Below, one piece after another: positions 8,137 through 15,619 of a stretch of DNA of 48,795 nt (the stretch's first letter is position 1; each line of letters begins with the position of its first letter). Location: the NCBI GenBank assembly GCA_045650705.1, contig JAZRRK010000059.1:1-48795 (forward strand), in the 5' to 3' direction. Source of the DNA: UMGS1781 sp045650705. GTDB taxonomy: Bacteria > Bacillota > Clostridia > TANB77 > CAG-508. The translations under genes and the position numbers were made by a program. Under the pieces are notes generated by a model, which had not been told where the DNA came from, did no database searches, and saw only the letters and a program-made list of their open reading frames with translations.

Positions 8137-8624
8137 AACTGGTTGTAAGTTTTCTAAATCCACACCATTAATATTTGCCTTCCAATCTTCAGGAAAACGA
8201 AGATTAGGAAAGTTAGCAGAAATATCTTGTGCATGCCTATATACAGAGCTTCCGAACAGGATAATATCCATTAACTAAATTAACACCATCAGGATTACAC
8301 ATAGGAACAACATATATAGAAGCATAGTTATAAATATTTCTAGCACTGTATCCAAAAATTTGGGTATTATTTCTATATGCAATACAAAAATCTTCAATAA
8401 ATTTCAATAATACATTTGTGGTTATAGACTCATTTGCGTGAATTGAAGCACTGTAAAATACATTATTTGAACCTCTACCTATTCGTATATAAGGAATAGG
8501 ATTGCCGAAGAACACTAAAACCAATAATTTCTGATTGTAAAAAAGGATATGTAGAGAGTAAATCTCTAATATTACTATATAAAAGACTAGTAGTATAAAA
8601 AGTCGTTGTAGAAACAATAGCCAT
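8122..8624 (-). CDS. Truncated M14 zinc carboxypeptidase with two CGG +1 frameshifts
   Basis: Family M14 enzymes cleave gamma-D-glutamyl-diaminopimelate or C-terminal peptide bonds in the cell wall. The ATG at 8624 (AGGTGAT upstream) begins MAIVSTTTFY. At 8507-8505 a CGG after IGFSVL shifts +1 to GNPIPYIRIGRG. The zinc motif HANES (HxxE) follows, then IFGYSARNIYNYASIY and NPDGVNLVNGYYPV. A second CGG (8254-8252) shifts +1 to GSSVYRHAQDI and on to FPEDWKANINGVDL. After GVDL the family sequence stops and an unrelated ENLQPVRKVL tail ends at 8122. The roughly 150-residue C-terminal part, with the remaining zinc and catalytic residues, is missing, so the enzyme is probably inactive, cut by the recombinase A element. 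Confidence 0.8.
8252..8254 (-). other. CGG +1 frameshift site 5
   Basis: Context CCT GTT CGG AAG on the minus strand. The zero frame ends six codons later; the +1 frame recovers the M14 segment through WKANINGVDL. Confidence 0.75.
8505..8507 (-). other. CGG +1 frameshift site 4
   Basis: Codon 40 of the M14 gene, context GTT CTT CGG CAA. The +1 step gives SVL-GNPIPYIRIG, the conserved family stretch before the HxxE zinc site. Confidence 0.8.
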
Positions 8625-8751
8625 AAAAATCACCTAAAATAATATATGCGAAATTGCATAAAAGTGAACTTAATAAAGGATAAAATATTGATTAAATAGG
8701 CAAAAAATGGTAGAATTATAATGTTAAATTTAATAAAAAGAGGGAATGTAT

Positions 8752-9303
8752 ATGATGACACATAAAATATCAAGAACAAAAAAGGTAATATTATCAGCAT
8801 TATTATTAGCAACATTTATAATATTGGATAGATTATTAACAATAAATATGCAATTTTTAGCGATTAATATAAGTTTAATACCCATAATGCTTGCTGGAAT
8901 GATTTTAGGATGTAAATATGCTATTTTAATAGGAGCATTAGGAGATTTAATAGGTGCTATATTCTGGCCATTTGGAGCATATTTTCCAGGATTTACGGTA
9001 AGTGTTGCCTTATCAGGATTAATATATGGAATATTTTTATATAAAAATCCTAATAAAGAAAAAAAGAATTTTATACTAAAATCAATTATTAGTAATTTAT
9101 TAGTATTAGTTTTAATAAATCTAATATTAAATTCATTATGGCTTAAAATTATGTATGGACAAGCTTTTGTATATTATATAAGTGTAAGAGCAATAACTCA
9201 AATAATACTATTTCCTATATATACAATAAGTATAATCATATTAGAAAAAAGTTTAAAAAATAAAATTAAAAAATATTTATATGAAGAAATTGAGGAAGAA
9301 TAA
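8752..9303 (+). CDS. folT: Folate ECF transporter S component
   Basis: Membrane substrate-binding subunit that captures folate for an energy-coupling-factor transporter. 183 residues with about six hydrophobic helices. The N-terminal ALLLATFIILDRLLTINMQF and the following MLAGMILGCKYAILIGALGD stretch are typical of the FolT/QueT S-component group. The start at 8752 is chosen because AGAGGGA sits seven bases before it; 8746 would be too close. It is two bases upstream of folC and in the same operon as ecfA and ecfT, which supports folate as substrate. No tetrahydrofolate riboswitch could be recognised in the 127 bases upstream. Confidence 0.85.
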   Translation: MMTHKISRTKKVILSALLLATFIILDRLLTINMQFLAINISLIPIMLAGMILGCKYAILIGALGDLIGAIFWPFGAYFPGFTVSVALSGLIYGIFLYKNPNKEKKNFILKSIISNLLVLVLINLILNSLWLKIMYGQAFVYYISVRAITQIILFPIYTISIIILEKSLKNKIKKYLYEEIEEE

Positions 9304-9305
9304 AA

Positions 9306-10583
9306 ATGAATATAGAAGAATATTTGGAACATTTTGATAAATATACAAAAGACCCAACATTAGATGTAATGTATTACATAATGGAAAAGTTTGATAATCC
9401 ACATAAAAAGCTAAAATGTATCCATATTGCTGGAACAAATGGAAAAGGTAGCGTTAGTGAGATGCTTAATAAATGTTTAATAAATGCAGGATACAAAGTT
9501 GGAAAATTTATTTCACCACATTTAATAACATTTAATGATGGAATATGTATTAATAATAAGGCTATAAGTGATGATGAAGTAAAAACAATATTAGAACCGT
9601 TATCAAAAGTTATAGAAGAATATAATAATACACATGAAATTAAAGTAAAGTGGTTTGAAGTAATAACATCACTAGTATTTATATATTTTAGTAAAATGAA
9701 TTGTGATTTTGCAATTATTGAGACAGGACTGGGTGGTATAACAGATTGTACAAACATTATAGAACCAGTAATATCAGTTATAACAAAAATAGGATATGAC
9801 CATATGAATATTTTAGGAAATACAATTGAAGAAATAGCAATACACAAAGCAGGTATTATAAAGAAAAATTCAGAAACAGTATTTGTAAGTCAACCAGTTG
9901 TAGATGGGATAATAAGTAATAAATGTAAAATAGAAAACAATATGTTACATTTAATAAAAAAAGAAGAAATAAAAAATTATACATATAATAAAGAAATTCA
10001 AAAATTCGATTATAAAAATTATAAACAAATAGAAATAAATTTAAAAGGCAAAGTTCAAACTAATAATGCAGCAGAATGCCTAGAAGTAATAAACATATTA
10101 AGAGATAAAGGTTATAATATATCTGAAGAAGCTATAAGAGAAGGGTTAAGAACCGTAGTGCATAAAGCGAGAATGGAAGTATTGCAAGAAAGTCCAAAAG
10201 TTATATTTGATGGAGGACACAATGAAGACGCAATAAGAAATTTAAAAGAAAATATTAATCAATATTATTCAGATAATAAAAGAATATATATTATTTCTAT
10301 TTTGGAGACAAAAGATCATTTAAGCATATTAAAAGAACTAGCTGATGATAAAGATGCAATCTTTTATTTTACAAATGGAGTTGAGGAAAGACCATATGTA
10401 AATGGAGAAGACTTAAAGAGAGAAGCTGTTAAGTATATATCAGAAGAAAATATATTTGTAAAAGATATAAAAGACGCAATTAAAGATAGTATACAAAACT
10501 ATAATTATAGAACAATATTTATAATTGGCAGTTTTTATGTATATAAAGAAGTTTTAAGAATATTAAAGGAAGAAGTAGAATGA
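9306..10583 (+). CDS. folC: Bifunctional folylpolyglutamate / dihydrofolate synthase
   Basis: Mur-ligase-family enzyme that adds glutamate to folates, trapping them in the cytoplasm. 425 residues, the expected length. The ATP loop is IAGTNGKGSVSEML at residues about 40-53, followed by GKFISPHLITFNDGI (folate-binding loop), ETGLGGITDCTN, and the C-terminal FDGGHNEDAIRNL. It starts two bases after folT and overlaps ecfA by four bases (ATGA), so the genes are translationally coupled. With FolT-EcfAT it forms a folate salvage unit: import and polyglutamylation. Confidence 0.95.
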   Translation: MNIEEYLEHFDKYTKDPTLDVMYYIMEKFDNPHKKLKCIHIAGTNGKGSVSEMLNKCLINAGYKVGKFISPHLITFNDGICINNKAISDDEVKTILEPLSKVIEEYNNTHEIKVKWFEVITSLVFIYFSKMNCDFAIIETGLGGITDCTNIIEPVISVITKIGYDHMNILGNTIEEIAIHKAGIIKKNSETVFVSQPVVDGIISNKCKIENNMLHLIKKEEIKNYTYNKEIQKFDYKNYKQIEINLKGKVQTNNAAECLEVINILRDKGYNISEEAIREGLRTVVHKARMEVLQESPKVIFDGGHNEDAIRNLKENINQYYSDNKRIYIISILETKDHLSILKELADDKDAIFYFTNGVEERPYVNGEDLKREAVKYISEENIFVKDIKDAIKDSIQNYNYRTIFIIGSFYVYKEVLRILKEEVE

Positions 10584-11410
10584 TAAAGTTAGAGAATGTT
10601 AGTTTTAGATATAAAGAAGATAAATATGTTCTAAAAAACATAAATTTAGAAGTTGATAAAGGAAAATGTGTTGCAATAGTAGGCAAAAACGGCTCAGGTA
10701 AATCTACATTAGCTAAATTAATTTCAGGAATAATTAAACCATCAAAAGGTCAAATTTTAGTAGATGAGATAAACACAAGGAGTAAAAAAGAATATATTGA
10801 TTTAAGAAAAAAAATAGGTATAGTATTTCAGAATCCAGAAAATCAAATAATTTTTAACAATATAAAAGATGAGTTATCATTTGCTTTAACAAATTTAAAT
10901 TTAGATGATAAAGAATTAAGAATAGAACAATCACTAAAAAAAGTAAAATTAAATATATCAGAAGATGTGGAAATAGATGAATTATCATTAGGGCAAAAGC
11001 AAAGAATTGAGATAGCTAGTGTATTGGCTGTTAATCCTGAATACATAGTATTTGATGAGCCAACTACAATGATAGATTCAGATGGAAAAGATGCAGTATA
11101 CAATATAATTTCAGAATTAAAGAGAAGCGGATATACTATAATCTATATAACCAATAATACTGAAGAAATATTGCTAGCTGATACAATAATAATACTAGAT
11201 AATGGAGAGATAGCCACACAAATAGATAAAAAAGAACTACCAAAAAAAATAGACATATTAAAGAAGTTCAATATTAGAATACCAATAGTAATATCTACTC
11301 TAGATAAGCTTAAGAATAATGGGATAGACATAAACCTAGAAGAATATACAATGGAAGAATTAACAAATAAAATTATAGATAACATAAATCATAATGAAAG
11401 GGTAAATTAA
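10580..11410 (+). CDS. ecfA: ECF transporter ATPase
   Basis: Energy-coupling ABC ATPase that drives vitamin uptake through EcfT. 276 residues with Walker A GKNGSGKSTLAKL (about 36-48), Q-loop FQNPENQ, signature ELSLGQKQRIEIA, Walker B YIVFDEPTT and the D-loop MIDSDGK. ECF modules usually have two ATPases (EcfA1 and EcfA2); only one is encoded here, so either it homodimerises as in dedicated group I systems or a partner lies elsewhere. It overlaps folC and is three bases before ecfT. Confidence 0.93.
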   Translation: MIKLENVSFRYKEDKYVLKNINLEVDKGKCVAIVGKNGSGKSTLAKLISGIIKPSKGQILVDEINTRSKKEYIDLRKKIGIVFQNPENQIIFNNIKDELSFALTNLNLDDKELRIEQSLKKVKLNISEDVEIDELSLGQKQRIEIASVLAVNPEYIVFDEPTTMIDSDGKDAVYNIISELKRSGYTIIYITNNTEEILLADTIIILDNGEIATQIDKKELPKKIDILKKFNIRIPIVISTLDKLKNNGIDINLEEYTMEELTNKIIDNINHNERVN

Positions 11411-11412
11411 CA

Positions 11413-11976
11413 ATGAAAAATGTTATAAAAATAATATTGTTTTTAGTATATACGATGTCAATATTTCTAATAAAACAATATCAATTTCCTCTTATAATAT
11501 TAGGAGTAAATCTATTACTTACTTTAATTTTAAAGGTAAGTATACGAGAAACTATAAGTAATATATTTAGTATAATATTTTTTATAATACTTACAATGGT
11601 TATAAACATTATTGCAGTAGATGTAAAGACAGGAATAATGATAGGCATAAAACTAATATTAGTGTGCAACATCACATTTATATTTTCTAAGCAAATAAAT
11701 TATTTAGAATTAGCAGAAGCACTTGAAAAGATATTTTCAGTACTTAAATTTATAAAAGTAAATCCTAGGAATATAAGTATAATGATTTGTATTGGAATAA
11801 CATTTATCCCAACATTAAAGAGACAAATAAAGCAAATTCAAAGTAGTTTAAAATCAAAGGGAATTAAACCAAGCATAAAAAGTTATAGATTAATTTTTGA
11901 ACCATTACTAATATCATTATTTAAAAGAGTGTCAGAAATAGAAAATTCTTTGAAAGCTAAAGCATATGAGATGTAA
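11413..11976 (+). CDS. ecfT: ECF transporter transmembrane component EcfT (short)
   Basis: Membrane coupling subunit linking the EcfA ATPase to the folate S component. 187 residues with four to five hydrophobic helices, then the cytoplasmic coupling helices with SSLKSKGI and SLKAKAYEM, in the place of the conserved Ala-Arg-Gly type motifs. It is shorter than the usual 240-270 residues: after the second coupling motif the protein ends at once, so the last membrane helix of typical EcfT is missing. It is the last gene of the folT-folC-ecfA-ecfT operon. Confidence 0.85.
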   Translation: MKNVIKIILFLVYTMSIFLIKQYQFPLIILGVNLLLTLILKVSIRETISNIFSIIFFIILTMVINIIAVDVKTGIMIGIKLILVCNITFIFSKQINYLELAEALEKIFSVLKFIKVNPRNISIMICIGITFIPTLKRQIKQIQSSLKSKGIKPSIKSYRLIFEPLLISLFKRVSEIENSLKAKAYEM

Positions 11977-11979
11977 TAT

Positions 11980-12008
11980 TTGAAAATTAATAGAAAAAGT
12001 GTTATAAT
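11980..12008 (+). promoter_or_regulatory. Sigma-A promoter for the 74-aa gene
   Basis: TTGAAA (11980-11985), 17-base spacer, TATAAT (12003-12008), starting four bases after the ecfT stop. It gives the small gene at 12096 its own transcript with a leader of about 80 bases. Confidence 0.65.
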
Positions 12009-12095
12009 AGATACATTGTTTGTATAAATCCTTTTTTACATCTAAGGTAGCATACAGCAAAAAGAAAAATAATTATTAAAAGGAGAAAAACAACT

Positions 12096-12320
12096 ATGCA
12101 GATTACAGTCAAGACCGAATCAGGGCATACATATGCCTTCAAGTCGGAAGGAGGAAAAACCGTTTTTGCCGACAAAAACGGGGAAGTTGTTGCAGAACCC
12201 ATAAAGATAGTTATGGGTGAACCGATGCAAATCTTATATCATCCGAATAGAGGAGGAAAAATATCCGATAGGACGTCTGTAATGCAGACGACTCCTGTAG
12301 AGGAGATAGTAATCAGCTAA
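12096..12320 (+). CDS. Unknown 74-aa protein
   Basis: A small soluble protein with a beta-rich pattern (ITVKTESGHTYAFKSEGG, then repeated short strands ending VEEIVIS) and AAAAGGAG upstream. No family is recognised. Codon use is clearly less AT-biased than its neighbours (ACC, GCC, GAC, CCG-type codons). It has its own promoter and strong terminator, so it looks like a single-gene cassette acquired from a different background. It has no in-frame CGG. Confidence 0.75.
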   Translation: MQITVKTESGHTYAFKSEGGKTVFADKNGEVVAEPIKIVMGEPMQILYHPNRGGKISDRTSVMQTTPVEEIVIS

Positions 12321-12362
12321 AAAAGGGGGAGGGAGTCGCACAACGGTTCCTTCCCTTTTTTT
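12321..12362 (+). terminator. Strong terminator after the 74-aa gene
   Basis: A purine-rich arm with GGGGGAGGGA pairs with CCTTCCC across a short loop and is followed by seven T. It directly follows the stop codon. Confidence 0.75.
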
Positions 12363-12437
12363 GTTCAAAATATTGTAAATTTAGTAAAAATAGTATATAA
12401 TAAAATAGTATGAATTTTAGAAAGTTAGGAGATATTT

Positions 12438-13499
12438 ATGTTTCAAAAATTAGAAGACGTTGAAAAAAGATATGATGAGTTAACAGCCAAGATAAGTGAT
12501 CCAGAGGTTATTGCAAGAACATCAGAATGGCAAAAATATATGAAAGAACATGCAGGATTAGAAGAAGTTGTTACAAAATTCAGAGAATATAAAAAAGCAA
12601 AACAAGACTTTGAAGATGCAAGACTAATGGCATCAGATAAAGATTTAAAAGAATTAGCAGAAATGGAAATGGATGAATTAAGAGAAAAAATTCCTCAGTT
12701 GGAAGAAGAGTTAAAAATATTATTAATTCCAAAGGATCCAGATGATGACAAAAATATAATCTGCGAAATTAGAGCAGGAGCTGGAGGAGAAGAAGCAGCT
12801 TTATTTGCAGGAACACTATTTAGAATGTACACAATGTATGCAGAAACAAAACGTTGGAAAATAGACATTTTAAATGAAAACGAAACAGGAATTGGTGGAT
12901 ACAAAGAAGTAACATTTATGGTTTCAGGAAAAGGTGTTTATAGCAGATTAAAATTCGAAAGTGGAGTACATAGAGTACAAAGAGTTCCAGATACAGAAAG
13001 TAGTGGAAGAATACACACATCAACAGCAACAGTTGCAGTTCTACCAGTAGTAGAAGACGTAGAAGTAGAAATAAACCCAGCAGATGTAAGAATGGAAGTG
13101 TTTAGAGCATCAGGCGCAGGAGGGCAAAAAGTAAATAAAACATCATCAGCAGTAAGATTAATACATGAACCAACAGGAATAGTTGCAGAATGCCAAACAG
13201 AAAGATCACAAACACAAAACAGAGAATATGCAATGAACTTATTAAAATCAAGAATATATGAAATAGAAAAGCAAAAACAAGATGAAGAGCTTCATAATGA
13301 AAGAAAAAGTCAAGTTGGATCAGGTGATAGAAGCGAAAAAATAAGGACATATAACTATCCACAAGGAAGAATAACAGATCACAGAATAGGATTTAGTATA
13401 TTCCAAATGGAAAACTTCTTAAATGGAGCAATAGACGAAATGATAGATAACCTAATTGCAGCAGACAGAGCAGAAAAGTTAAAAGGGGAACAAGATTAA
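12438..13499 (+). CDS. prfA: Peptide chain release factor 1
   Basis: Recognises UAA and UAG in the ribosomal A site and triggers peptide release. 353 residues, standard length. The GGQ catalytic motif is in RASGAGGQKVNKTSSAVRL (about 220-238), the anticodon-like PxT region lies around RVPDTESSGRIHTS, and the N-terminal helical domain covers residues 1-100. TTAGGAG precedes the ATG. In many Firmicutes prfA sits near prmC or rpmE; neither is next to it here. It contains no CGG codon. Termination competes with any frameshift at CGG-TAA sites, so this protein is relevant to the frameshift hypothesis. Confidence 0.97.
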   Translation: MFQKLEDVEKRYDELTAKISDPEVIARTSEWQKYMKEHAGLEEVVTKFREYKKAKQDFEDARLMASDKDLKELAEMEMDELREKIPQLEEELKILLIPKDPDDDKNIICEIRAGAGGEEAALFAGTLFRMYTMYAETKRWKIDILNENETGIGGYKEVTFMVSGKGVYSRLKFESGVHRVQRVPDTESSGRIHTSTATVAVLPVVEDVEVEINPADVRMEVFRASGAGGQKVNKTSSAVRLIHEPTGIVAECQTERSQTQNREYAMNLLKSRIYEIEKQKQDEELHNERKSQVGSGDRSEKIRTYNYPQGRITDHRIGFSIFQMENFLNGAIDEMIDNLIAADRAEKLKGEQD

Positions 13500-13524
13500 T
13501 TAGTAATGAATACTAAAATTTTAT

Positions 13525-13553
13525 TTGACATATAATAAAAATAATGCTATAAT
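13525..13553 (+). promoter_or_regulatory. Perfect sigma-A promoter for a small RNA
   Basis: TTGACA (13525-13530), exactly 17 bases, then TATAAT (13548-13553). No open reading frame follows; instead a short structured stretch ends in a terminator. Confidence 0.8.
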
Positions 13554-13558
13554 AATTT

Positions 13559-13632
13559 TAGCTAGCGAAGTTGTAGTCGAAAGCAACTATAAATCGCATG
13601 AGATATGTTGACCACATATCTCTATTTTTTTG
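13559..13632 (+). ncRNA. Candidate structured small RNA of about 70 nt
   Basis: It runs from the promoter at 13525-13553 to a perfect terminator: GAGATATGT (13600-13608), loop TGACC, ACATATCTC (13614-13622), then T7. The 5' half can fold with an outer GCGA/TCGC pairing around an inner AGTTG/CAACT hairpin whose loop contains GUCGAAAG. I recognise no known RNA family. The lack of an ORF, the consensus promoter and the terminator support a free small RNA between prfA and dinD. Confidence 0.6.
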
Positions 13633-13649
13633 TGTAATTCAGAATAGAA

Positions 13650-13748
13650 GTTAAATTTTTTAATTTGGGGACGCTACTTGGATTGGAGGCAAAGACTTCA
13701 AAGGCGTAACTGCCCAATACAAAAACGTCCCCAATTGGGAAATTTAAC
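13650..13748. repeat. REP-like imperfect inverted repeat (99 bp)
   Basis: The left arm, containing TTTGGGGACG (to 13673), and the right arm starting CGTCCCCAATTGGGAAATTT (from 13726) are imperfect complements of about 23 bp, with a 52-base less AT-rich centre. GGGGACG-type palindromes resemble REP or Y1-transposase-associated elements. No transposase is encoded here, so it would be a non-autonomous copy. Confidence 0.55.
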
Positions 13749-13865
13749 GAATAAAAATTATAATTTATATAATCTAAAAAAATAAATTATATATTCATAA
13801 CTTATTGACAAACAAGAACATATGTTTTACAATAAATGCAAAAAGAATAAGAGGAGAGAGGTTGA

Positions 13866-14726
13866 ATGAGTGAAAATGAGATAATTATAAAAACAGAAAA
13901 AACTTTTGAGAAAATAAAACATATTGATGAGGATGGTATTGAGTTTTGGTATGCAAGAGAGTTGATGTTATCACTTGGATATTCTAGTTGGGATAAGTTT
14001 AAAAATGTAATTGAAAAGGCAAAGATTTCTTGCGAAAACTCTGGAAGCCTTGTGGAAGAGCAGTTTTCCCAGTTGGGAAAATCGTTGCCCTTGCCTAACG
14101 GTGCTACGAATTATATTATAGATTATGACTATATGCTTACTCGTTATGCTTGCTATCTTATAGCTCAAAATGGCAGCCCTAGTAAAAAGCAAATTGCACT
14201 TGCACAAACATATTTTGCAGTAAAAACTAGAAAACAAGAAATAACAGAAGAGGAATATAAAAAGCTATCAGAAGATGACAGGAGGATGTTTAATAGAAAT
14301 CTTGCAAAAGAGAAGAATTCAGCATTATTTGATGTAGCTCAAAAGTCTGGAGTGGAAAACTTTGGTAAATTTAATAATGCAGGGTATTTAGGATTATATA
14401 ATGAAACTGCATCACAAATAAAAAATAGAAAAGGATTAAAGAAAGGACAAGAAATTTTAGATTATATGGGAAGCGAAGAACTTGGTGCGAATATATTCCG
14501 CATAACTCAAACAGAGGCTAAGTTAAAGAAGTCAGATATTAATAATGAAAAATTAGCGTGTGATACACATAACCGTGTTGGGAAAGCAGTAAGAAAAGCT
14601 ATTCAAGAGGTAGGAGGAACAATGCCAGAAGATTTGCCCACACCAGAAAAAAGCATCCAGGAATTAGAAAAAGAGAAGAAACAAAAATTCAAAATCAGTA
14701 ATAAGAATACAAAAAAGTTGAAGTAA
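13866..14726 (+). CDS. dinD: DNA damage-inducible protein D
   Basis: 286 residues. The N-terminal BRO-like domain has EFWYARELMLSLGYSSWDKF at about 23-42 and IDYDYMLTRYACYLIAQNG near 95, and the middle carries ALAQTYFAVKTRKQE, the DinD signature. E. coli DinD is SOS-induced and inhibits RecA filament activity; that role is known for the family, not shown here. GAGGAGAGAGG precedes the ATG. No LexA/DinR box was recognised upstream. The C-terminal 30 residues are a Lys-rich tail. A related but distinct BRO-type gene lies in the element at 34212-35072. Confidence 0.9.
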   Translation: MSENEIIIKTEKTFEKIKHIDEDGIEFWYARELMLSLGYSSWDKFKNVIEKAKISCENSGSLVEEQFSQLGKSLPLPNGATNYIIDYDYMLTRYACYLIAQNGSPSKKQIALAQTYFAVKTRKQEITEEEYKKLSEDDRRMFNRNLAKEKNSALFDVAQKSGVENFGKFNNAGYLGLYNETASQIKNRKGLKKGQEILDYMGSEELGANIFRITQTEAKLKKSDINNEKLACDTHNRVGKAVRKAIQEVGGTMPEDLPTPEKSIQELEKEKKQKFKISNKNTKKLK

Positions 14727-14854
14727 AGACGACATAGAATCAAACTGGATTTGCAAATTATGTAAATATATGATATTATAAAAGTAGTAAGCGGCTAGCT
14801 TATTTAGTTTTCCAAAATCATAAACAAAAATAAAATTCAGGAGGAGCAAAGAAA

Positions 14855-15370
14855 ATGATTAAACGGAAAAAGGGAGTTAAGGCAATAATAATGGTGATTG
14901 TAATGATAATGTTTATTATCAGTGCAGTACCTGTGTTCGCAGCAAGCTATTTGAATGAAGTAAGTGTTTTGGACGATTTCGTTGTTCAGGTTGTAAATCC
15001 TAGTAAGAAAGCTTATAAGGTAACTTTAAATATTGTGTATCAAGATGAAAATGGTGATACCCTTTATGCAGAAGAAGTTACTAAAAAAGTAGAAGCATTC
15101 GAAACAATGACAATTGATGCCAAGGATTACTATAATTCAGAAAAGATTGAAAAAGTGGTAGCAGAAATCACAACTGAAGAAAAGACTGAATTATTAAACA
15201 GAGCTTATTATTTATTTATTGGAGCGGGAGTACTTTTGGTACTGTTTATAGTCTTCCGTATAATAGCAAACTGTCAAGATAGTAATGCTTGTGATGCTAT
15301 TTCGATAATATGTTTGATAGGTGCAGTCATAGTAGCTTGGTTTGCTATAATTACATACTTAATTGCTTAA
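14855..15370 (+). CDS. Secreted/membrane protein with signal peptide and C-terminal membrane helices
   Basis: 171 residues. The N terminus is MIKRKKGVKA followed by a long hydrophobic core and VPVFAAS, a type I signal peptide cut near residue 29. Then come about 90 residues with a beta-sandwich pattern (VVQVVNPSKKAYKVTLNIVY) and two membrane helices (about 112-130 and 146-170) around a short loop with two Cys. GGAGGAG gives strong initiation, and a perfect terminator follows. Function is unknown. Codon use is less AT-rich than its neighbours. Codon 4 is CGG and must be read in frame (Arg): a +1 shift there reaches a stop within about ten codons. Confidence 0.75.
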   Translation: MIKRKKGVKAIIMVIVMIMFIISAVPVFAASYLNEVSVLDDFVVQVVNPSKKAYKVTLNIVYQDENGDTLYAEEVTKKVEAFETMTIDAKDYYNSEKIEKVVAEITTEEKTELLNRAYYLFIGAGVLLVLFIVFRIIANCQDSNACDAISIICLIGAVIVAWFAIITYLIA

Positions 15371-15376
15371 AACTCA

Positions 15377-15417
15377 AACAAGAGAGGGCGAAATTTTGCG
15401 CTCTCTTGTTTTTTTAT
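15377..15417 (+). terminator. Rho-independent terminator
   Basis: AACAAGAGAG pairs with CTCTCTTGTT (15401-15410) around a small GC-containing loop, followed by T7, directly after the 14855 gene. Confidence 0.85.
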
Positions 15418-15619
15418 TATGATTAAATATGAGGAACAAAAACTTTTAAACGCTAATATAAATGTTATGCGAGTTAAAAGAAGTTTTATTTGGTATAAAG
15501 AATATTAAATCTACATAACAGTGGAAATTGTATTGAAAAATTTACAGGTTAAAAATCATAGTTGCATTAATTTTAAAGTAGTGATAAAATATGAAAAAAT
15601 GGAAAAAAGAGGATATTAT

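Larger units (their letters stand above)
1..8150. mobile_element. Right part of an integrated serine-recombinase element (left end outside window)
   Basis: The large serine recombinase (6446-8112) ends a few bases before the opposite-strand M14 peptidase gene, whose reading frame is cut right after its conserved GVDL motif near 8150. Large serine integrases usually sit at one end of their element, so the right boundary is inferred at about 8137-8155. No C-terminal M14 remnant is visible to the left, so the other end is probably before position 1, or that part has been lost. Cargo visible here is the unknown genes at 258-2474, a hydrolase, a CPBP protease and two XRE regulators. No relaxase or coupling protein is visible. 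Confidence 0.45.

Noticed and set aside
8625..8751. Tetrahydrofolate riboswitch before folT
   Set aside because: The 127-base region is AT-rich without the conserved GC-containing junction expected of that riboswitch.
14855..14866. A local sequence rule (P-site or next codon) that decides whether CGG shifts
   Set aside because: AAA CGG, CTT CGG and GTA CGG occur in both shifted and unshifted genes, as do CGG AAA and CGG CAA.
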